DNA of 64,000 bases from Streptococcus marmotae (lineage in GTDB: Bacteria; Bacillota; Bacilli; Lactobacillales; Streptococcaceae), in NCBI RefSeq assembly GCF_001623565.1, contig NZ_CP015196.1, forward strand, positions 1,695,501 to 1,759,500, in the 5' to 3' direction. How positions within the stretch are numbered: the stretch's first letter is position 1; each line of letters begins with the position of its first letter. The notes beneath the pieces are model-generated. The model was not told the DNA's origin, did not search any database, and saw only the letters and a program-made list of their open reading frames with translations. This document shows positions 18,526 through 29,547 of the stretch, one piece after another. The position numbers and the translations under genes were made by a program.

Positions 18526-18554
18526 TTGACAGATGAATAAAAATGCTTTATAAT
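18526..18554 (+). promoter_or_regulatory. SigA promoter of the amino-acid-binding protein gene
   Basis: Perfect -35 TTGACA at 18526-18531 and perfect -10 TATAAT at 18549-18554 with a 17-bp spacer. Predicted start near 18561 gives a leader of about 114 nt. Confidence 0.9.
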
Positions 18555-18560
18555 GAGAAT

Positions 18561-18674
18561 ATCTTTTGAAAAAAGGAGAAAATGGGATGAAAATGAAAGA
18601 AAAAGTCCGATGATATTACAGATTTAGTAATATCGATGATCGTCATAATGTTTGAATAGAAAAGAGGAAGAAAA
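18561..18674 (+). promoter_or_regulatory. Leader with an 8-codon ORF and a hairpin
   Basis: The leader carries AGGAG at 18574-18578 followed by ATG 18587 and a tiny frame MKMKEKVR ending TGA at 18611-18613. The stop abuts a perfect hairpin, GATATTAC 18612-18619 and GTAATATC 18627-18634, with a 7-nt loop and no T-tract. The real gene has its own AGAGGAAG. This could be a translated leader that controls expression, or a chance arrangement. Confidence 0.45.
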
Positions 18675-19490
18675 ATGAAATTGAAAAAAATGATGACAGC
18701 AGCAGTAGCTCTTGTAGCGGGTTTGAGTTTGGCAGCGTGTGGTGGTGCTAGCAAGGATACAGGAAAGGACTCTTTAGAAAAAATCAAAGAAAAAGGCACC
18801 TTGGTAGTGGCGACCAGTCCAGACTATGCACCGTTTGAGTTCCAAACTTTAGTTGAAGGGAAAAATAAGGTTGTTGGAGCGGATATTCTGTTGGCAGAAA
18901 AATTGGCAGAACAATTAGGAGTGAAATTGGAAGTTTCATCAATGAACTTTGATAATGTCCTAAATAGTGTGCAAAATGGCAAGGCTGATATTGCTATTGC
19001 AGGACTATCTGTGTCTGAAGAACGTTTGAAGGTATTTGACTTTTCAGAAGCCTATTACAAGGTAAAGGACATGCTCTTGGTAAAACAAGATGCTGTTAAG
19101 AGTTTTGGATCGATAGAGAGTTTAGCGGGTAAAAAAATAGCTGTTCAAAAAGGAACAACCCAAGAAATTTATGCAAAAGAGCAATTGAAAGATTCAAGCA
19201 TCATCTCGCTTACTCAAATGGGAGAAGCTATTAATGAGTTGAAATCTGGTCAAGTTGATGCTGTTTTATTGGATTCTCCAGTCGCATTGGGCTACACCTC
19301 TCAAAATAAGGATCTTGCTACTGCAGATATTGCATTTCCAGAGACTGAAGCGAATACAAAGGCTATTGCCATGTCAAAAGATAGTGGCGAATTAAAGACA
19401 GAAATCGATAAGATTATTAAAGGGCTTGTGGAGAGTGGTGAGTATGAAACTTACTTGAAAGAAGTTGCCAAATATACAGCAGTTGAATAA
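18675..19490 (+). CDS. Amino-acid ABC transporter substrate-binding lipoprotein (family 3, orphan)
   Basis: 271 residues. Lipoprotein signal peptide with lipobox LAAC, Cys at residue 22, so anchored on the outer membrane face. Mature part is SBP family 3: LVVATSPDYAPFEF, VGADILLAEKLAEQLG, ADIAIAGLSVSEERLKVFDF and GKKIAVQKGTTQEIYAKEQL. Such proteins bind polar amino acids (Gln, Arg, Cys). No permease or ATPase gene is adjacent on either side, so it must use a transporter encoded elsewhere, as orphan binding proteins such as pneumococcal AatB do. Strong promoter upstream, hairpin downstream. Ligand cannot be named. Confidence 0.88.
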   Translation: MKLKKMMTAAVALVAGLSLAACGGASKDTGKDSLEKIKEKGTLVVATSPDYAPFEFQTLVEGKNKVVGADILLAEKLAEQLGVKLEVSSMNFDNVLNSVQNGKADIAIAGLSVSEERLKVFDFSEAYYKVKDMLLVKQDAVKSFGSIESLAGKKIAVQKGTTQEIYAKEQLKDSSIISLTQMGEAINELKSGQVDAVLLDSPVALGYTSQNKDLATADIAFPETEANTKAIAMSKDSGELKTEIDKIIKGLVESGEYETYLKEVAKYTAVE

Positions 19491-19496
19491 ACAAAG

Positions 19497-19523
19497 CCCC
19501 CAATCCAGAAGGTGGATTGGGGG
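19497..19523 (+). terminator. GC-rich hairpin after the binding-protein gene
   Basis: CCCCCAATCC and GGATTGGGGG form a perfect 10-bp stem around AGAAGGT, seven bases after the stop codon. There is no T-tract on the plus strand, so termination may be partial or the hairpin may protect the 3' end. Confidence 0.6.
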
Positions 19524-19763
19524 TATGTGTGTCTAGCAAAGATACAGAGGTCTCACTCCCTCAGCTAACCTCCGTTACCCCTGCGATTTTTAAGGGGCGA
19601 GTTGTGCTCGTTCTATTTCCAGCCTTCCACAATTCTCAATTGTGGAAGCTAGTCAGATGTTGATTTTTATAGAGTGTCAAATATAGTTGCAAGAAAGTTA
19701 CGATATTGAGCGTTTCTAATCTGGCTATTAAAGAGGAGTGAATCTTAGCGGTTATTATACGTC
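19524..19763. other. 240-bp spacer with inverted repeats between the SBP gene and glgB
   Basis: Convergent interval without a gene. It holds a perfect 11-bp inverted repeat, CTTCCACAATT 19624-19634 and AATTGTGGAAG 19638-19648, with a 3-base loop, plus a small CGAG/CTCG hairpin nearby. It looks like a dispersed streptococcal repeat or a transcription barrier; I do not recognise a named family. Confidence 0.45.
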
Positions 19764-21606
19764 TTATTTTTTAGTTCCTAGTTCGCTGATTCGCTCGAGG
19801 TAATAGGTGGTCAGGCGTGGTATAGTGATACGTGATCCATTTTCATCTGCTTTAATGGTGAATCCTTCTGTTGGAATGGTGTTGGAAGAAAAAAACTAGT
19901 CGGTACTCAGCTCCTTCTGGGAGATCCAACGGTAAATCGTAAATTTCCTGGTCATTGAAGTTATTGACCACTAGGATTTCTTCGTCATCGCTATAACGGC
20001 AAAAAGCGTAACAGTTAGCTTCTTCTACAATCTTAGCCCATTTAAATCCTTTTTCATGAGCTTGATAGTCATACTTCCAAAAAGCGTCGTGTTTGCGGTA
20101 AAAAGTAGTAAGGCTCTTCATCATTTGAGCAAAGGATTGGTGCGTTGGGAAGTCGAGCAAGTTCCAGTCCATTTGAGTATACTCATGCCATTCGCGAATA
20201 TGGCCCCATTCATTTCCCATAAAGAGTAGTTTTTTACCTGGATGGGCAAAGAAATAACTATAATAAGCACGCGCCAGATGGAATTTGTCTTCGTAGCTAC
20301 CATTCATTTTGTTGACAATGGAGCCTTTTCCATGAACGACCTCATCATGGGAGAGAGGGAGAATGAACTGTTCACTTTGATTGTAGTACATTCCAAATGT
20401 GATTTCCTTGGCATGGTGCTTGCGGAAAATAGATGGCCGTTCCATGTGTTTCAAGGTATCATTCATCCAGCCCAAGTCCCATTTCATATCAAAGCCAAGT
20501 CCGCCTTCTTCAAGGGAATGGGTAACTTTTGGATAACTCGATGAGTCTTCAGCGATCATCACCACACCCTTGTATTCGGTATGAATCAAGGCATTGACCC
20601 GTTTGATAAAATCAATAGCTGTGTGGTTGAGCTTGTCGTCTTCTGTTTCTCCACGCCAATAGAGGAGGTAAGACAGAGCGTCCACTCGAATACCGTCAAA
20701 ATGAAATTCGTTTAGCCAGTATTTGATATTGGATAGGAGGAAGGAGCGTGTGACACCTTTTCCAAGGTCAAAATTAGCTGTACCCCACTGCCGGTTTTCT
20801 CGGTCGCTCTCAATTTCGTATTCATAGAGCCAGCTACCGTCAAATTGGTAGAGCCCATGGGCATCCTTGCAGAAGTGGAGTGGTACCCAGTCAAGGATAA
20901 CACCAATTCCTGCTTGGTGGCATTGGTCAATGAGGTATTTTAACTCGTCTGGCTTGCCGTAACGACTAGTTGGACTGTAGTAACCTGTCACTTGGTAGCC
21001 CCAAGAAGCGTCTAGTGGATGCTCTGTGATGGGCAAGAGTTCAATATGGGTAAACTGATGCTCTTTGACATAGTCGATGAGCAGGGGTGCTAGCTCTTTA
21101 TAGGTGTAAAAAGGATTTGCACCGCCTTCAGCTGCAAACTTTTGCTTCCAAGAGCCTAGATGGACTTCATAGACAGAAAAAGGTGCTTCTTTAAAGTCAT
21201 AGTTGACTCGCTCGTACATCCATTTTTCATCGGAAAATACATAATTAGAATAGTAAGTGGTTGATGCGGTATTAGGACGGAGTTGGCTAAAGAAAGCATA
21301 GGGATCTGCCTTATAGAGTTCTCTGCCATCATGGGTCACGATGAGATACTTATAGTCTTCTAGTGACTGCAGGCCATTGATATAGAGTTGAAAAACACCG
21401 TCTAGTTCGCGTTGCATAGGATGGGTCTTTTGCCAGTTGTTAAAGGAACCTATGACAAAGACGCTTTGAGCGTTGGGCGCCAAAACACGAAATTCGGTAC
21501 CAAGGATTGTCTCTTCCTCCTTGATGATGTGGGCCCCTAATTTTTCATAAAGACTGGTATGTTCACCAGTATGTAAATAGTATAGGTCAAGATCTGTGAA
21601 GGTCAT
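19764..21606 (-). pseudogene. glgB: 1,4-alpha-glucan branching enzyme GlgB, frameshifted near the 3' end
   Basis: Makes alpha-1,6 branches in glycogen. I chose ATG 21606 (MTFTDLDLYYLHTGEHTSLY) with GGGAG upstream. The CBM48 domain is near residue 40-120, then the GH13 domain: FDGIRVDALSYLLYWRG (nucleophile Asp), MIAEDSS (acid Glu) and LSHDEVVHGKGS. The ATG frame ends at 19852 with a foreign tail FFFQHHSNRRIHH. One base off, the expected C-terminal beta domain continues as SSNTIPTEGFTIKADENGSR and on to ERISELGTKK, stop 19764. The break is an A7 run at 19889-19895 (T7 in the gene); six would restore the frame. Catalytic domain is whole, last ~40 residues are lost. Confidence 0.85.
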
Positions 21607-21761
21607 AAATTTTACTCCCGCATAGTTGATTCGATTATCCTTGAAGCTGAAAAAGCATAGACAGATAACAGTCAACTACTGCGTTATTCTGTTTTTACGA
21701 ATTCTGCTAAGAGCGACTGGATTTTCTACCCAGCCGCTCTATAGTATGTAGTTGTCAAAGT

Positions 21762-23207
21762 TTAATATGTTATTTCGTTATAGAGATCAATATAGCGTTT
21801 GGCGGATGCTGTCCAGCTGACGTCTGTTGTCATGGCCTGACGAACTAGTTGCTGCCAATCTTCTGGACGATTATAGTAGGTATCAAGGGCCAAATCGTAA
21901 ACTTGCTTCATATTGTAGGCATCTTTGCCCCAGAAGCTAAAGCCACGCCCTTCTTTGGTTATTTCATTGTAAGGAAGGACGGTGTCGCGCAAGCCCCCGG
22001 TCTCACGGACAAGTGGGAGTGTACCGTAATGCATGGAAATCAGTTGGCTGATGCCGCATGGTTCAAACATAGATGGCATGAGAAAGAGGTCACTCGCTGC
22101 ATAAATCTGGTGTGCTAGAGGCTCATTGTAGCCTTGATAGAAGGCGAACTTATCTGGATGAGCATGCTTGAAGTAGTGGAAGGCATTTTCGATGTCCGCT
22201 TCTCCATTTCCAAGAATGACAAATTGTACATGAGCTTGTAAGAGTTGGTTGAGGACTTCTGTCAAGAGATAGAAGCCTTTTTGCCAGGTTAGGCGAGATA
22301 CGATACCAACTAAGATGACGTGTTCATCTTGCGGTAAGCCAAACTGGGCTTGAAGGGCTAGTTTATTCGCCTTTTTATCGTGAATGGATTTCAGTGAGTA
22401 GTGATGTGACAGGTACTCATCTGTCTGGCTATTCCAGGTATCGTAGTCAATTCCATTGACAATTCCTAATAGGTCATGGCGACGCAATTCTAAGACATGT
22501 TGCATATTTTCGCCAAATTCTTCTGTCAGGATTTCTTGGGCATAGGTTTCAGATACAGTAGTCACCTTGTCTGCGTAGAGAATCCCTAATTTCATAAAGC
22601 TGATACAGTCATCATGGAAGCGTGCGATGCCGTCTACGTAGTAGCTGTAATCCATTCCTAAAGCTGACCAGAGAGCTTGTTTGTTAAAAATTCCCTGGAA
22701 GGCTAGATTGTGAATGGTAAAGACATGCTTGATGGCACGAAATTCTTCACGATAGCTATAAAAAGTCCGACATAGAAATGGAATGGCAGCCGTGTGCCAG
22801 TCATGGGTATGAATGACATCTGGGAAGAAGTGGAGTGCTTCTAACAAGCGACAGGTCGCATGCTGGAAGAATCCAAAGCGCATGGCGTCGTCATCGTAGC
22901 CGTAGAGATCTTTGCGTTCAAAAAAATCACGGTGTTCGATAAAGTAGAAGGTAACTCCATCCAGCACTTGTTGGTAGACGTTGGCCATAGACTGGATATC
23001 GCCTGCTCGTACATCAAAACTCGAAACATAGTCAAAGTCTGAGTGATTATTGATAGCGATTTTAAGGTAGAGTGGTAGAACAACTCGGACATCCATTCCT
23101 TGTTTGACCAATTCTTTTGGTAGGGAGCCAATTACATCAGCTAATCCACCTGTTTTGATAAAAGGAAGACCTTCTGAAGCGACAAAGAGAACAGATTTTT
23201 TGGACAT
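21762..23207 (-). CDS. glgA: Glycogen synthase GlgA (ADP-glucose)
   Basis: 481 residues, usual length. GT5 enzyme that adds glucose from ADP-glucose to the growing alpha-1,4 chain. Visible motifs: N-terminal KTGGLADVIGSLPKEL (ADP-glucose binding KxGGL), HTHDWHTAAIPFL, and C-terminal SRLTWQKGFYLL, MPSMFEPCGISQLISMHYG and the second-site RETGGLRDTV. RBS AGGAGG precedes ATG 23207, eight bases after glgD stops. Third gene of the operon; glgB follows after a 155-bp gap. Confidence 0.95.
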   Translation of the reverse strand: MSKKSVLFVASEGLPFIKTGGLADVIGSLPKELVKQGMDVRVVLPLYLKIAINNHSDFDYVSSFDVRAGDIQSMANVYQQVLDGVTFYFIEHRDFFERKDLYGYDDDAMRFGFFQHATCRLLEALHFFPDVIHTHDWHTAAIPFLCRTFYSYREEFRAIKHVFTIHNLAFQGIFNKQALWSALGMDYSYYVDGIARFHDDCISFMKLGILYADKVTTVSETYAQEILTEEFGENMQHVLELRRHDLLGIVNGIDYDTWNSQTDEYLSHHYSLKSIHDKKANKLALQAQFGLPQDEHVILVGIVSRLTWQKGFYLLTEVLNQLLQAHVQFVILGNGEADIENAFHYFKHAHPDKFAFYQGYNEPLAHQIYAASDLFLMPSMFEPCGISQLISMHYGTLPLVRETGGLRDTVLPYNEITKEGRGFSFWGKDAYNMKQVYDLALDTYYNRPEDWQQLVRQAMTTDVSWTASAKRYIDLYNEITY

Positions 23208-23215
23208 AGTTCCTC

Positions 23216-24331
23216 CTAGATAACTTGATAGGCTTTTAGATAGGCAGGTGCAGTCGCACTTCCTTTAATGTCAACTGGGTGGATAATAGTAGTTGATTTA
23301 TCAACAATGGCATTTTCGATATTAGCACCGCTCTTAATGGTTACACCGTTTAGAATGATAGAGTTTTTAATCACAACACCTTCTTCGATGACCACATCCC
23401 GGTCGATAACAGAATTTTCTACTTGACCGTTGATATTTCCGCCATTTGAAATCAAGCTTCGTTTGACATCTGCCAGTGGTCCGTAAAGACATGGAGAGCT
23501 ATCGCTTGTTTGTGTATGGATTGGCCAGTTGTGCTTGAAGAGTAATTTCCGTGTGTCTGGGTCAATGAGGTCAAGCTGCGTTTGGAAATACGCTTCAACA
23601 GTATTGATACAAGCAACAAAATCGCGATGGGCGTAGCCGACAATCTTGTATTGGTTGACAACGTCTCGTAAAATGTCTTTAAGCCAGTAAAGAGAAGAAA
23701 CTTTATTGGCACGTTTGATTAGTTCAACAAAGAGCGTTCGTTTCATGAAGTAGGCTTCAAGGGAAACAGGGCGGTTCTTGTATTTACCGTGATTTTCTTC
23801 AAATTCAATAATCCGCTTGTCTTCGCCAAATTTGAGAGTTTGGCAGCCGATGAAGTTCTCCTTGGCATTGGTAACGTTTTTATACAAGACAGTGATATCG
23901 GCTTGGGTTGCCAAGTGCTCATCTAGTAATTTTGAGTAGTCTTGGCTGTAGATAAAGTAGGACGGCGCAATCAGGACATATTCCTTGTTTGAATTTTCAA
24001 TATAGTGGATATGGTCTGAGAAGGCCTTAATATCGTGTTGATAAATTGAATTAAAATCTGTTGCGCTGTTGAGCAAGCGTAATTTTCCACGTTTGCTGTT
24101 GATATTGTAATGTTTACCAGTTCCGACGTGCTGAATGGTTGAGCGCATTTTTACAGGCATATAAACCTGAAAATCATTGATTCCAGAGTTGGACATGTTG
24201 GACAAAACAAAGTCGATTAAGCGGTAGCGCCCCAGGAAACCAAAGGCTTGAACGCCACGGTGATCCATGACATCTCCAAAATGCACATTATTTCCTTCGA
24301 TATTGACAATTCCTAATGTATTTCTTAGCAT
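23216..24331 (-). CDS. glgD: Glycogen biosynthesis protein GlgD (GlgC-like subunit)
   Basis: 371 residues. Paralogue of GlgC that forms hetero-oligomeric ADP-glucose pyrophosphorylase in Firmicutes. It keeps the fold (RYRLIDFVLSNMSNSGINDF, LIAPSYFIYSQDYSKLLDEH, C-terminal left-handed beta-helix repeats such as VIKNSIILNGVTIKSGANIE) but lacks the GGGxGTRL nucleotide loop: its start is TLGIVNIEGNNVHFGD. It is therefore expected to be regulatory or weakly active. It starts 12 bp after the glgC stop and ends just before glgA. Confidence 0.94.
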   Translation of the reverse strand: MLRNTLGIVNIEGNNVHFGDVMDHRGVQAFGFLGRYRLIDFVLSNMSNSGINDFQVYMPVKMRSTIQHVGTGKHYNINSKRGKLRLLNSATDFNSIYQHDIKAFSDHIHYIENSNKEYVLIAPSYFIYSQDYSKLLDEHLATQADITVLYKNVTNAKENFIGCQTLKFGEDKRIIEFEENHGKYKNRPVSLEAYFMKRTLFVELIKRANKVSSLYWLKDILRDVVNQYKIVGYAHRDFVACINTVEAYFQTQLDLIDPDTRKLLFKHNWPIHTQTSDSSPCLYGPLADVKRSLISNGGNINGQVENSVIDRDVVIEEGVVIKNSIILNGVTIKSGANIENAIVDKSTTIIHPVDIKGSATAPAYLKAYQVI

Positions 24332-24343
24332 GGTAATCCTTTC

Positions 24344-25471
24344 TTACTTGCTTATGTTTTTATCAATCAAGAGAATAGAGTCAGCAGTACCGGATAGTTT
24401 AGTTCCTTCTGCAATCTTCACATTTTCCGCGACAATGGCATAATCTAATTGCACATTTTCACCAATCGTAGCGCCAGGTAGTAGGACAGAATTTTTTACG
24501 GAAGCTCCGTGGTTAACCAGTACATTTGTTGAAATAACAGAATGTTCAACACTTCCTTCGATAATTGCACCCTTGTCGATATAAGCACTACGGACAGTTG
24601 CGTTTGAACCGATAACTTGGGCAGGAGAACCAGAATCTTCTGAGTAGATTCTCCAAGATGAATCAGATAGGTCTAAGTCATCGGCATGGTCAATCAAGTC
24701 CATGTTCGATTCCCAAAGGCTGTTGACAGTTCCTACATCCTTCCAGTAGCCACGGAATGGGTGAGCATAGAGGCGTTTGCCATCTGCCAAGTATTTTGGA
24801 ATAATATCGTGACCAAAGTCGTGTGATGACGTATCTAGCTTATCATCTTCAAGAAGATATTTCCGGAGGGTCTTCCAAGTAAAAATGTAAATTCCCATTG
24901 AAGCGAGATTGCTTTTTGGCTTAGCTGGTTTTTCTTCGAATTCTTCGATGCGGTACTGGCTATCGGTATTCATGATACCAAAGCGTGATGCTTCTTTCAT
25001 TGGGACTTCGATAACGGCAATCGTTGCATCTGCTTCGTTTTGGATATGAGTGTCCAGCAATTTATCATAGTTCATCTTATAGATGTGGTCACCAGATAAG
25101 ATGAGGATATATTCTGGATCGTGCAAGTCAACGAAGTCGATGTTTTGTGTAATAGCATCGGCTGTCCCTTTGTAGAGACCGAATCCTTCAATTTTTTCAC
25201 TTGGAGGAAGCACAAAGACACCAGAGCCTTGAACGTCTAGTCCCCAGCGTTGAGATTGGGCAACGTAAGAGTTGAGTAGGACAGGCTCGTATTGTGTTAA
25301 AACACCAACAATATCAATTCCCGAGTTTGCACAATTACTGAGCGGAAAGTCAATGATACGATATTTTCCACCGAATGCAACAGCAGGTTTTGCAACCTTT
25401 TGGGTCAAGCCTTCCAAGCGCGTTCCACGTCCGCCGGCAAGAATCATTGCCAATAATTTATTTTGTGCCAA
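24344..25471 (-). CDS. glgC: Glucose-1-phosphate adenylyltransferase GlgC
   Basis: 375 residues. Makes ADP-glucose from ATP and glucose-1-phosphate, the committed step to glycogen. Start is TTG 25471 with TAAGGAGTG seven bases upstream. Motifs: [20 protein letters not shown] (nucleotide loop), [35 protein letters not shown] (substrate-binding Glu-Lys), and C-terminal beta-helix repeats. First gene of glgC-glgD-glgA-glgB. Two cre-like sites and a TATAAT lie upstream, so carbon-catabolite control by CcpA is likely. Confidence 0.95.
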   Translation of the reverse strand: MAQNKLLAMILAGGRGTRLEGLTQKVAKPAVAFGGKYRIIDFPLSNCANSGIDIVGVLTQYEPVLLNSYVAQSQRWGLDVQGSGVFVLPPSEKIEGFGLYKGTADAITQNIDFVDLHDPEYILILSGDHIYKMNYDKLLDTHIQNEADATIAVIEVPMKEASRFGIMNTDSQYRIEEFEEKPAKPKSNLASMGIYIFTWKTLRKYLLEDDKLDTSSHDFGHDIIPKYLADGKRLYAHPFRGYWKDVGTVNSLWESNMDLIDHADDLDLSDSSWRIYSEDSGSPAQVIGSNATVRSAYIDKGAIIEGSVEHSVISTNVLVNHGASVKNSVLLPGATIGENVQLDYAIVAENVKIAEGTKLSGTADSILLIDKNISK

Positions 25472-25503
25472 GATAAATCACTCCTTATATATAAGATAGA
25501 CTT

Positions 25504-25588
25504 ATTATAGCATAAATAAAAACATAATGGAAGCGTTTTCCGAAAGAATAGACGAATTATTTTCATTTTTTCTTGCGATACGCTTTCA
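25504..25588 (-). promoter_or_regulatory. glg operon promoter with two cre-like sites
   Basis: Read on the minus strand: TATAAT at 25509-25504 upstream of glgC. A cre-like TGGAAGCGTTTTCC (25528-25541) overlaps the -35 position, and a second, TGAAAGCGTATCGC on the minus strand (25588-25575), lies about 40 bp further upstream. Both fit the TGNAANCGNNNNCN core. The layout suggests CcpA repression or modulation; no -35 of quality is seen. Confidence 0.6.
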
Positions 25589-25623
25589 CTATGTTTTAAA
25601 AAAGTTTTTTTGATGAGTAGAAG

Positions 25624-26535
25624 CTAGTTTCCATCAAATTTGACTTCTTCTAGGAGATAGGTAATAAATTTTTCGCCCATTTCAGAAAGAGTAGTTTTCT
25701 CATGCTGAATGTAGACTAATTCAATCTCGTCATCGTAGTCAAGAGGAATCGAGACAATATTATCACCATTTAAATTGGAATTTAGAATCCCTGTAGCAAT
25801 CGTGTAGCCGTCTAGTCCGATTAGTAGGTTGAATAGGGTTGCACGGTCGGAGACAACAATTGATTTTTTATGGTGTTCTTGAGAGAGAATCTCTTCTGAG
25901 AAGTAGAAAGAATTGTGGATTCCTTGCTCGTAGCTGAGGTAGGGAAAATCTGCCAAATCTTCCAGGCTAATGAGTTCTTTTTGGGCGAGGGGATTGGTCT
26001 TGCTGACAAAGACATGGGGTCTTGCTGTAAAGAGGTGGGTATGGCTTAGGCGGTGGTCATCAAGTAGCTTTAAGAGGACATCTCGGTTAAAGCTATTTAA
26101 AAAGAGGACACCAATTTCAGAACGGAAATTTTTCACATCATCAATAATTTCCCAGGTCCGTGTTTCCCGTAAAAAGAGTTCGTAGTCTTCCATATCTGTT
26201 TCTTTTAGCAGAGAAACAAAGGCGTTAACTACAAAAGCGTAATGCTGTGAAGAGACACTAAAGAGTTGGCGTTTTGCGCCGGGATTTTTATAGCGTTCTT
26301 CTAGGAGTTCAGTCTGCTCCACGACTTGTCGAGCATAGGAGAGAAATTCCATACCGTCTCTGGTCAAGGTAATGCCTTTGGGATTGCGGTAAAAAATGTC
26401 AATGCCCATTTCTTTTTCTAAATCGCGAACAGCGTTGGATAGGCTAGGCTGGGTGATAAAGAGTTGTTTTGCAGCTTCGTTCATGCTGCCTGTTTCAGCG
26501 ATTTTAATGATGTAGTGTAATTGTTGGATTCTCAT
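25624..26535 (-). CDS. cpsY: LysR-type regulator, CpsY/MtaR-like
   Basis: 303 residues from ATG 26535. N-terminal winged helix-turn-helix: MRIQQLHYIIKIAETGSMNE then AAKQLFITQPSLSNAVRDLE, matching streptococcal CpsY/MtaR, followed by the periplasmic-binding-like effector domain. Members control methionine uptake, capsule or cell-surface genes in streptococci; despite the name it lies 10 kb from the cps locus here. The upstream frame to 26643 is not used: an extended -10 ends six bases before ATG 26535, so the mRNA is probably leaderless. Divergent from pyrK with promoters 8-20 bp apart. Confidence 0.85.
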   Translation of the reverse strand: MRIQQLHYIIKIAETGSMNEAAKQLFITQPSLSNAVRDLEKEMGIDIFYRNPKGITLTRDGMEFLSYARQVVEQTELLEERYKNPGAKRQLFSVSSQHYAFVVNAFVSLLKETDMEDYELFLRETRTWEIIDDVKNFRSEIGVLFLNSFNRDVLLKLLDDHRLSHTHLFTARPHVFVSKTNPLAQKELISLEDLADFPYLSYEQGIHNSFYFSEEILSQEHHKKSIVVSDRATLFNLLIGLDGYTIATGILNSNLNGDNIVSIPLDYDDEIELVYIQHEKTTLSEMGEKFITYLLEEVKFDGN

Positions 26536-26541
26536 ACCTCT

Positions 26542-26550
26542 ATTGTAACA
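26542..26550 (-). promoter_or_regulatory. Extended -10 promoter of cpsY, predicting a leaderless mRNA
   Basis: On the minus strand TGTTACAAT (TG-n-TACAAT) ends at 26542. Only six bases separate it from ATG 26535, which is the normal distance to the transcription start. No -35 is apparent. Confidence 0.55.
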
Positions 26551-26554
26551 TGAT

Positions 26555-26583
26555 TTGACAAAAAAAGGCGAAAAATGTATAAT
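26555..26583 (+). promoter_or_regulatory. SigA promoter of pyrK-pyrDB
   Basis: Perfect TTGACA at 26555-26560 and perfect TATAAT at 26578-26583, spacer 17 bp. It drives a ~180-nt leader that carries the PyrR attenuator. Confidence 0.9.
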
Positions 26584-26607
26584 GCAAGATAAGAAAACCT
26601 TTAATTG

Positions 26608-26759
26608 AGTCCAGAGAGGCAAAAAAGGCGAATACAGATACAAAGAGAATAGGTGTTTTCCGTACCAAGCTATTTGTTAGACCAAAGCAGGTCTGTCGGT
26701 TTGGAAGGTCATGTTCTCATTCTTTTCGTGTAACCTTGCCTCTGGCAGGGTTATTTTTT
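26608..26759 (+). promoter_or_regulatory. PyrR-dependent attenuator of pyrK-pyrDB
   Basis: The PyrR-binding anti-antiterminator motif AGTCCAGAGAGGC is at 26608-26620. The terminator AACCTTGCC/GGCAGGGTT (26732-26752, 3-base loop) is followed by ATTTTTT. Between them are sequences able to form the antiterminator. PyrR with UMP should favour termination, lowering pyrimidine synthesis when UMP is high. The same 13-base motif occurs before pyrF. Confidence 0.88.
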
Positions 26760-26771
26760 GTAGGAGGAAGT

Positions 26772-28510
<1,739 letters not shown>

Positions 28511-28517
28511 ATCAGAT

Positions 28518-28541
28518 AGTAGTTGGCTGTATCCAACTACT
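28518..28541 (+). terminator. Hairpin after pyrDB
   Basis: AGTAGTTGG and CCAACTACT form a 9-bp stem just after the stop codon, without a T-tract. Partial termination or mRNA stabilisation is possible before the pyrF promoter. Confidence 0.45.
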
Positions 28542-28609
28542 GCACAGTTGATGTTACCATTGTCCTTACACCGGAAATGAAAAAGACGTGACTTTATGCG
28601 CAGTGTCAG

Positions 28610-28638
28610 TTGACAAACGTTAGATAAATGAGTATACT
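28610..28638 (+). promoter_or_regulatory. SigA promoter of pyrF-pyrE
   Basis: TTGACA at 28610-28615 and TATACT at 28633-28638, spacer 17 bp, placing the start near 28645 and giving a leader with a second PyrR attenuator. Confidence 0.88.
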
Positions 28639-28721
28639 AGATACAATCAATAATCATTTTATTACCATTATCTTGTGCCATAATGAAATGAAGAGCGATA
28701 GTAACAACAAACCTTTAACTC

Positions 28722-28811
28722 AGTCCAGAGAGGCTAGAAAGGTGTTCATGGTGAAAGAGGGTTTCTCCCTCCTTTTCGTGCAACCTTGTCTAGTTAGACA
28801 AGGTTATTTTT
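28722..28811 (+). promoter_or_regulatory. PyrR-dependent attenuator of pyrF-pyrE
   Basis: PyrR motif AGTCCAGAGAGGC at 28722-28734, identical to the one before pyrK. Terminator AACCTTGTCTA/TAGACAAGGTT (28782-28805) is a perfect 11-bp stem with a 2-base gap, then ATTTTTG. So the two pyr units are regulated in the same way although separated by their own promoter. Confidence 0.9.
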
Positions 28812-28827
28812 GTAGAGAGGAAAGAAT

Positions 28828-29523
28828 ATGAGAGAAAAACGTCCAGTGATTGCTCTTGATTTTCCAGATTTTGAACAGGTTAAAGCGTTTTTAGACCTTT
28901 TTCCTAGTGATAAAAGTCTGTATGTCAAGGTCGGCATGGAATTATATTATGCGGCTGGTCCAGAAATGATCCGTTATATCAAGAATTTGGGGCATAGCAT
29001 TTTCCTAGATTTGAAACTGCATGATATCCCAAATACCGTCGAATCAGCTATGCGAGTTCTAGCAGATTTGGAAGTTGATATGACAAATGTGCATGCGGCT
29101 GGTGGTGTCGAAATGATGAAAGCAGCTAAGCGTGGCTTGGGGGAATCAGCCATTTTGATAGCGGTGACCCAGTTGACTTCGACTTCTGAAGAGCAGATGC
29201 AAGCAGACCAAAATATCCAAAGCAGTTTACAAGAATCAGTCTTACATTATGCTCAAAAGACCTATGAGGCTGGATTAGACGGTGTGGTATGTTCGGCTCA
29301 GGAAGCGGCAGCTATCAAGCAAGTGACTTCTGAAGACTTTGTTTGTTTGACCCCGGGGATTCGTCCGAAGGGTGCAGCAGTCGGAGACCAGAAGCGAGTG
29401 GTCAGTCCAGCAGATGCCTATCGGATTGGGAGTGACTATATCGTTGTCGGTCGTCCGATTACGCAGGTAACAGACCCTGTTCAAGCCTACCGCGCTATTT
29501 ATAAAGAATGGAACCAACTATAG
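28828..29523 (+). CDS. pyrF: Orotidine-5'-phosphate decarboxylase
   Basis: 231 residues, standard length. Converts OMP to UMP, the last step of the pathway. Motifs: [18 protein letters not shown], catalytic [12 protein letters not shown] (Asp-x-Lys-x2-Asp), [10 protein letters not shown] and C-terminal phosphate loop [26 protein letters not shown] precedes ATG. pyrE follows 24 bp downstream. Confidence 0.96.
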   Translation: MREKRPVIALDFPDFEQVKAFLDLFPSDKSLYVKVGMELYYAAGPEMIRYIKNLGHSIFLDLKLHDIPNTVESAMRVLADLEVDMTNVHAAGGVEMMKAAKRGLGESAILIAVTQLTSTSEEQMQADQNIQSSLQESVLHYAQKTYEAGLDGVVCSAQEAAAIKQVTSEDFVCLTPGIRPKGAAVGDQKRVVSPADAYRIGSDYIVVGRPITQVTDPVQAYRAIYKEWNQL

Positions 29524-29547
29524 AATACAGGAATCAAAAAGGAGTAC

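Noticed and set aside
26736..26771. Upstream start for pyrK
   Set aside because: It lies in the attenuator terminator stem; ATG 26772 has a strong RBS.
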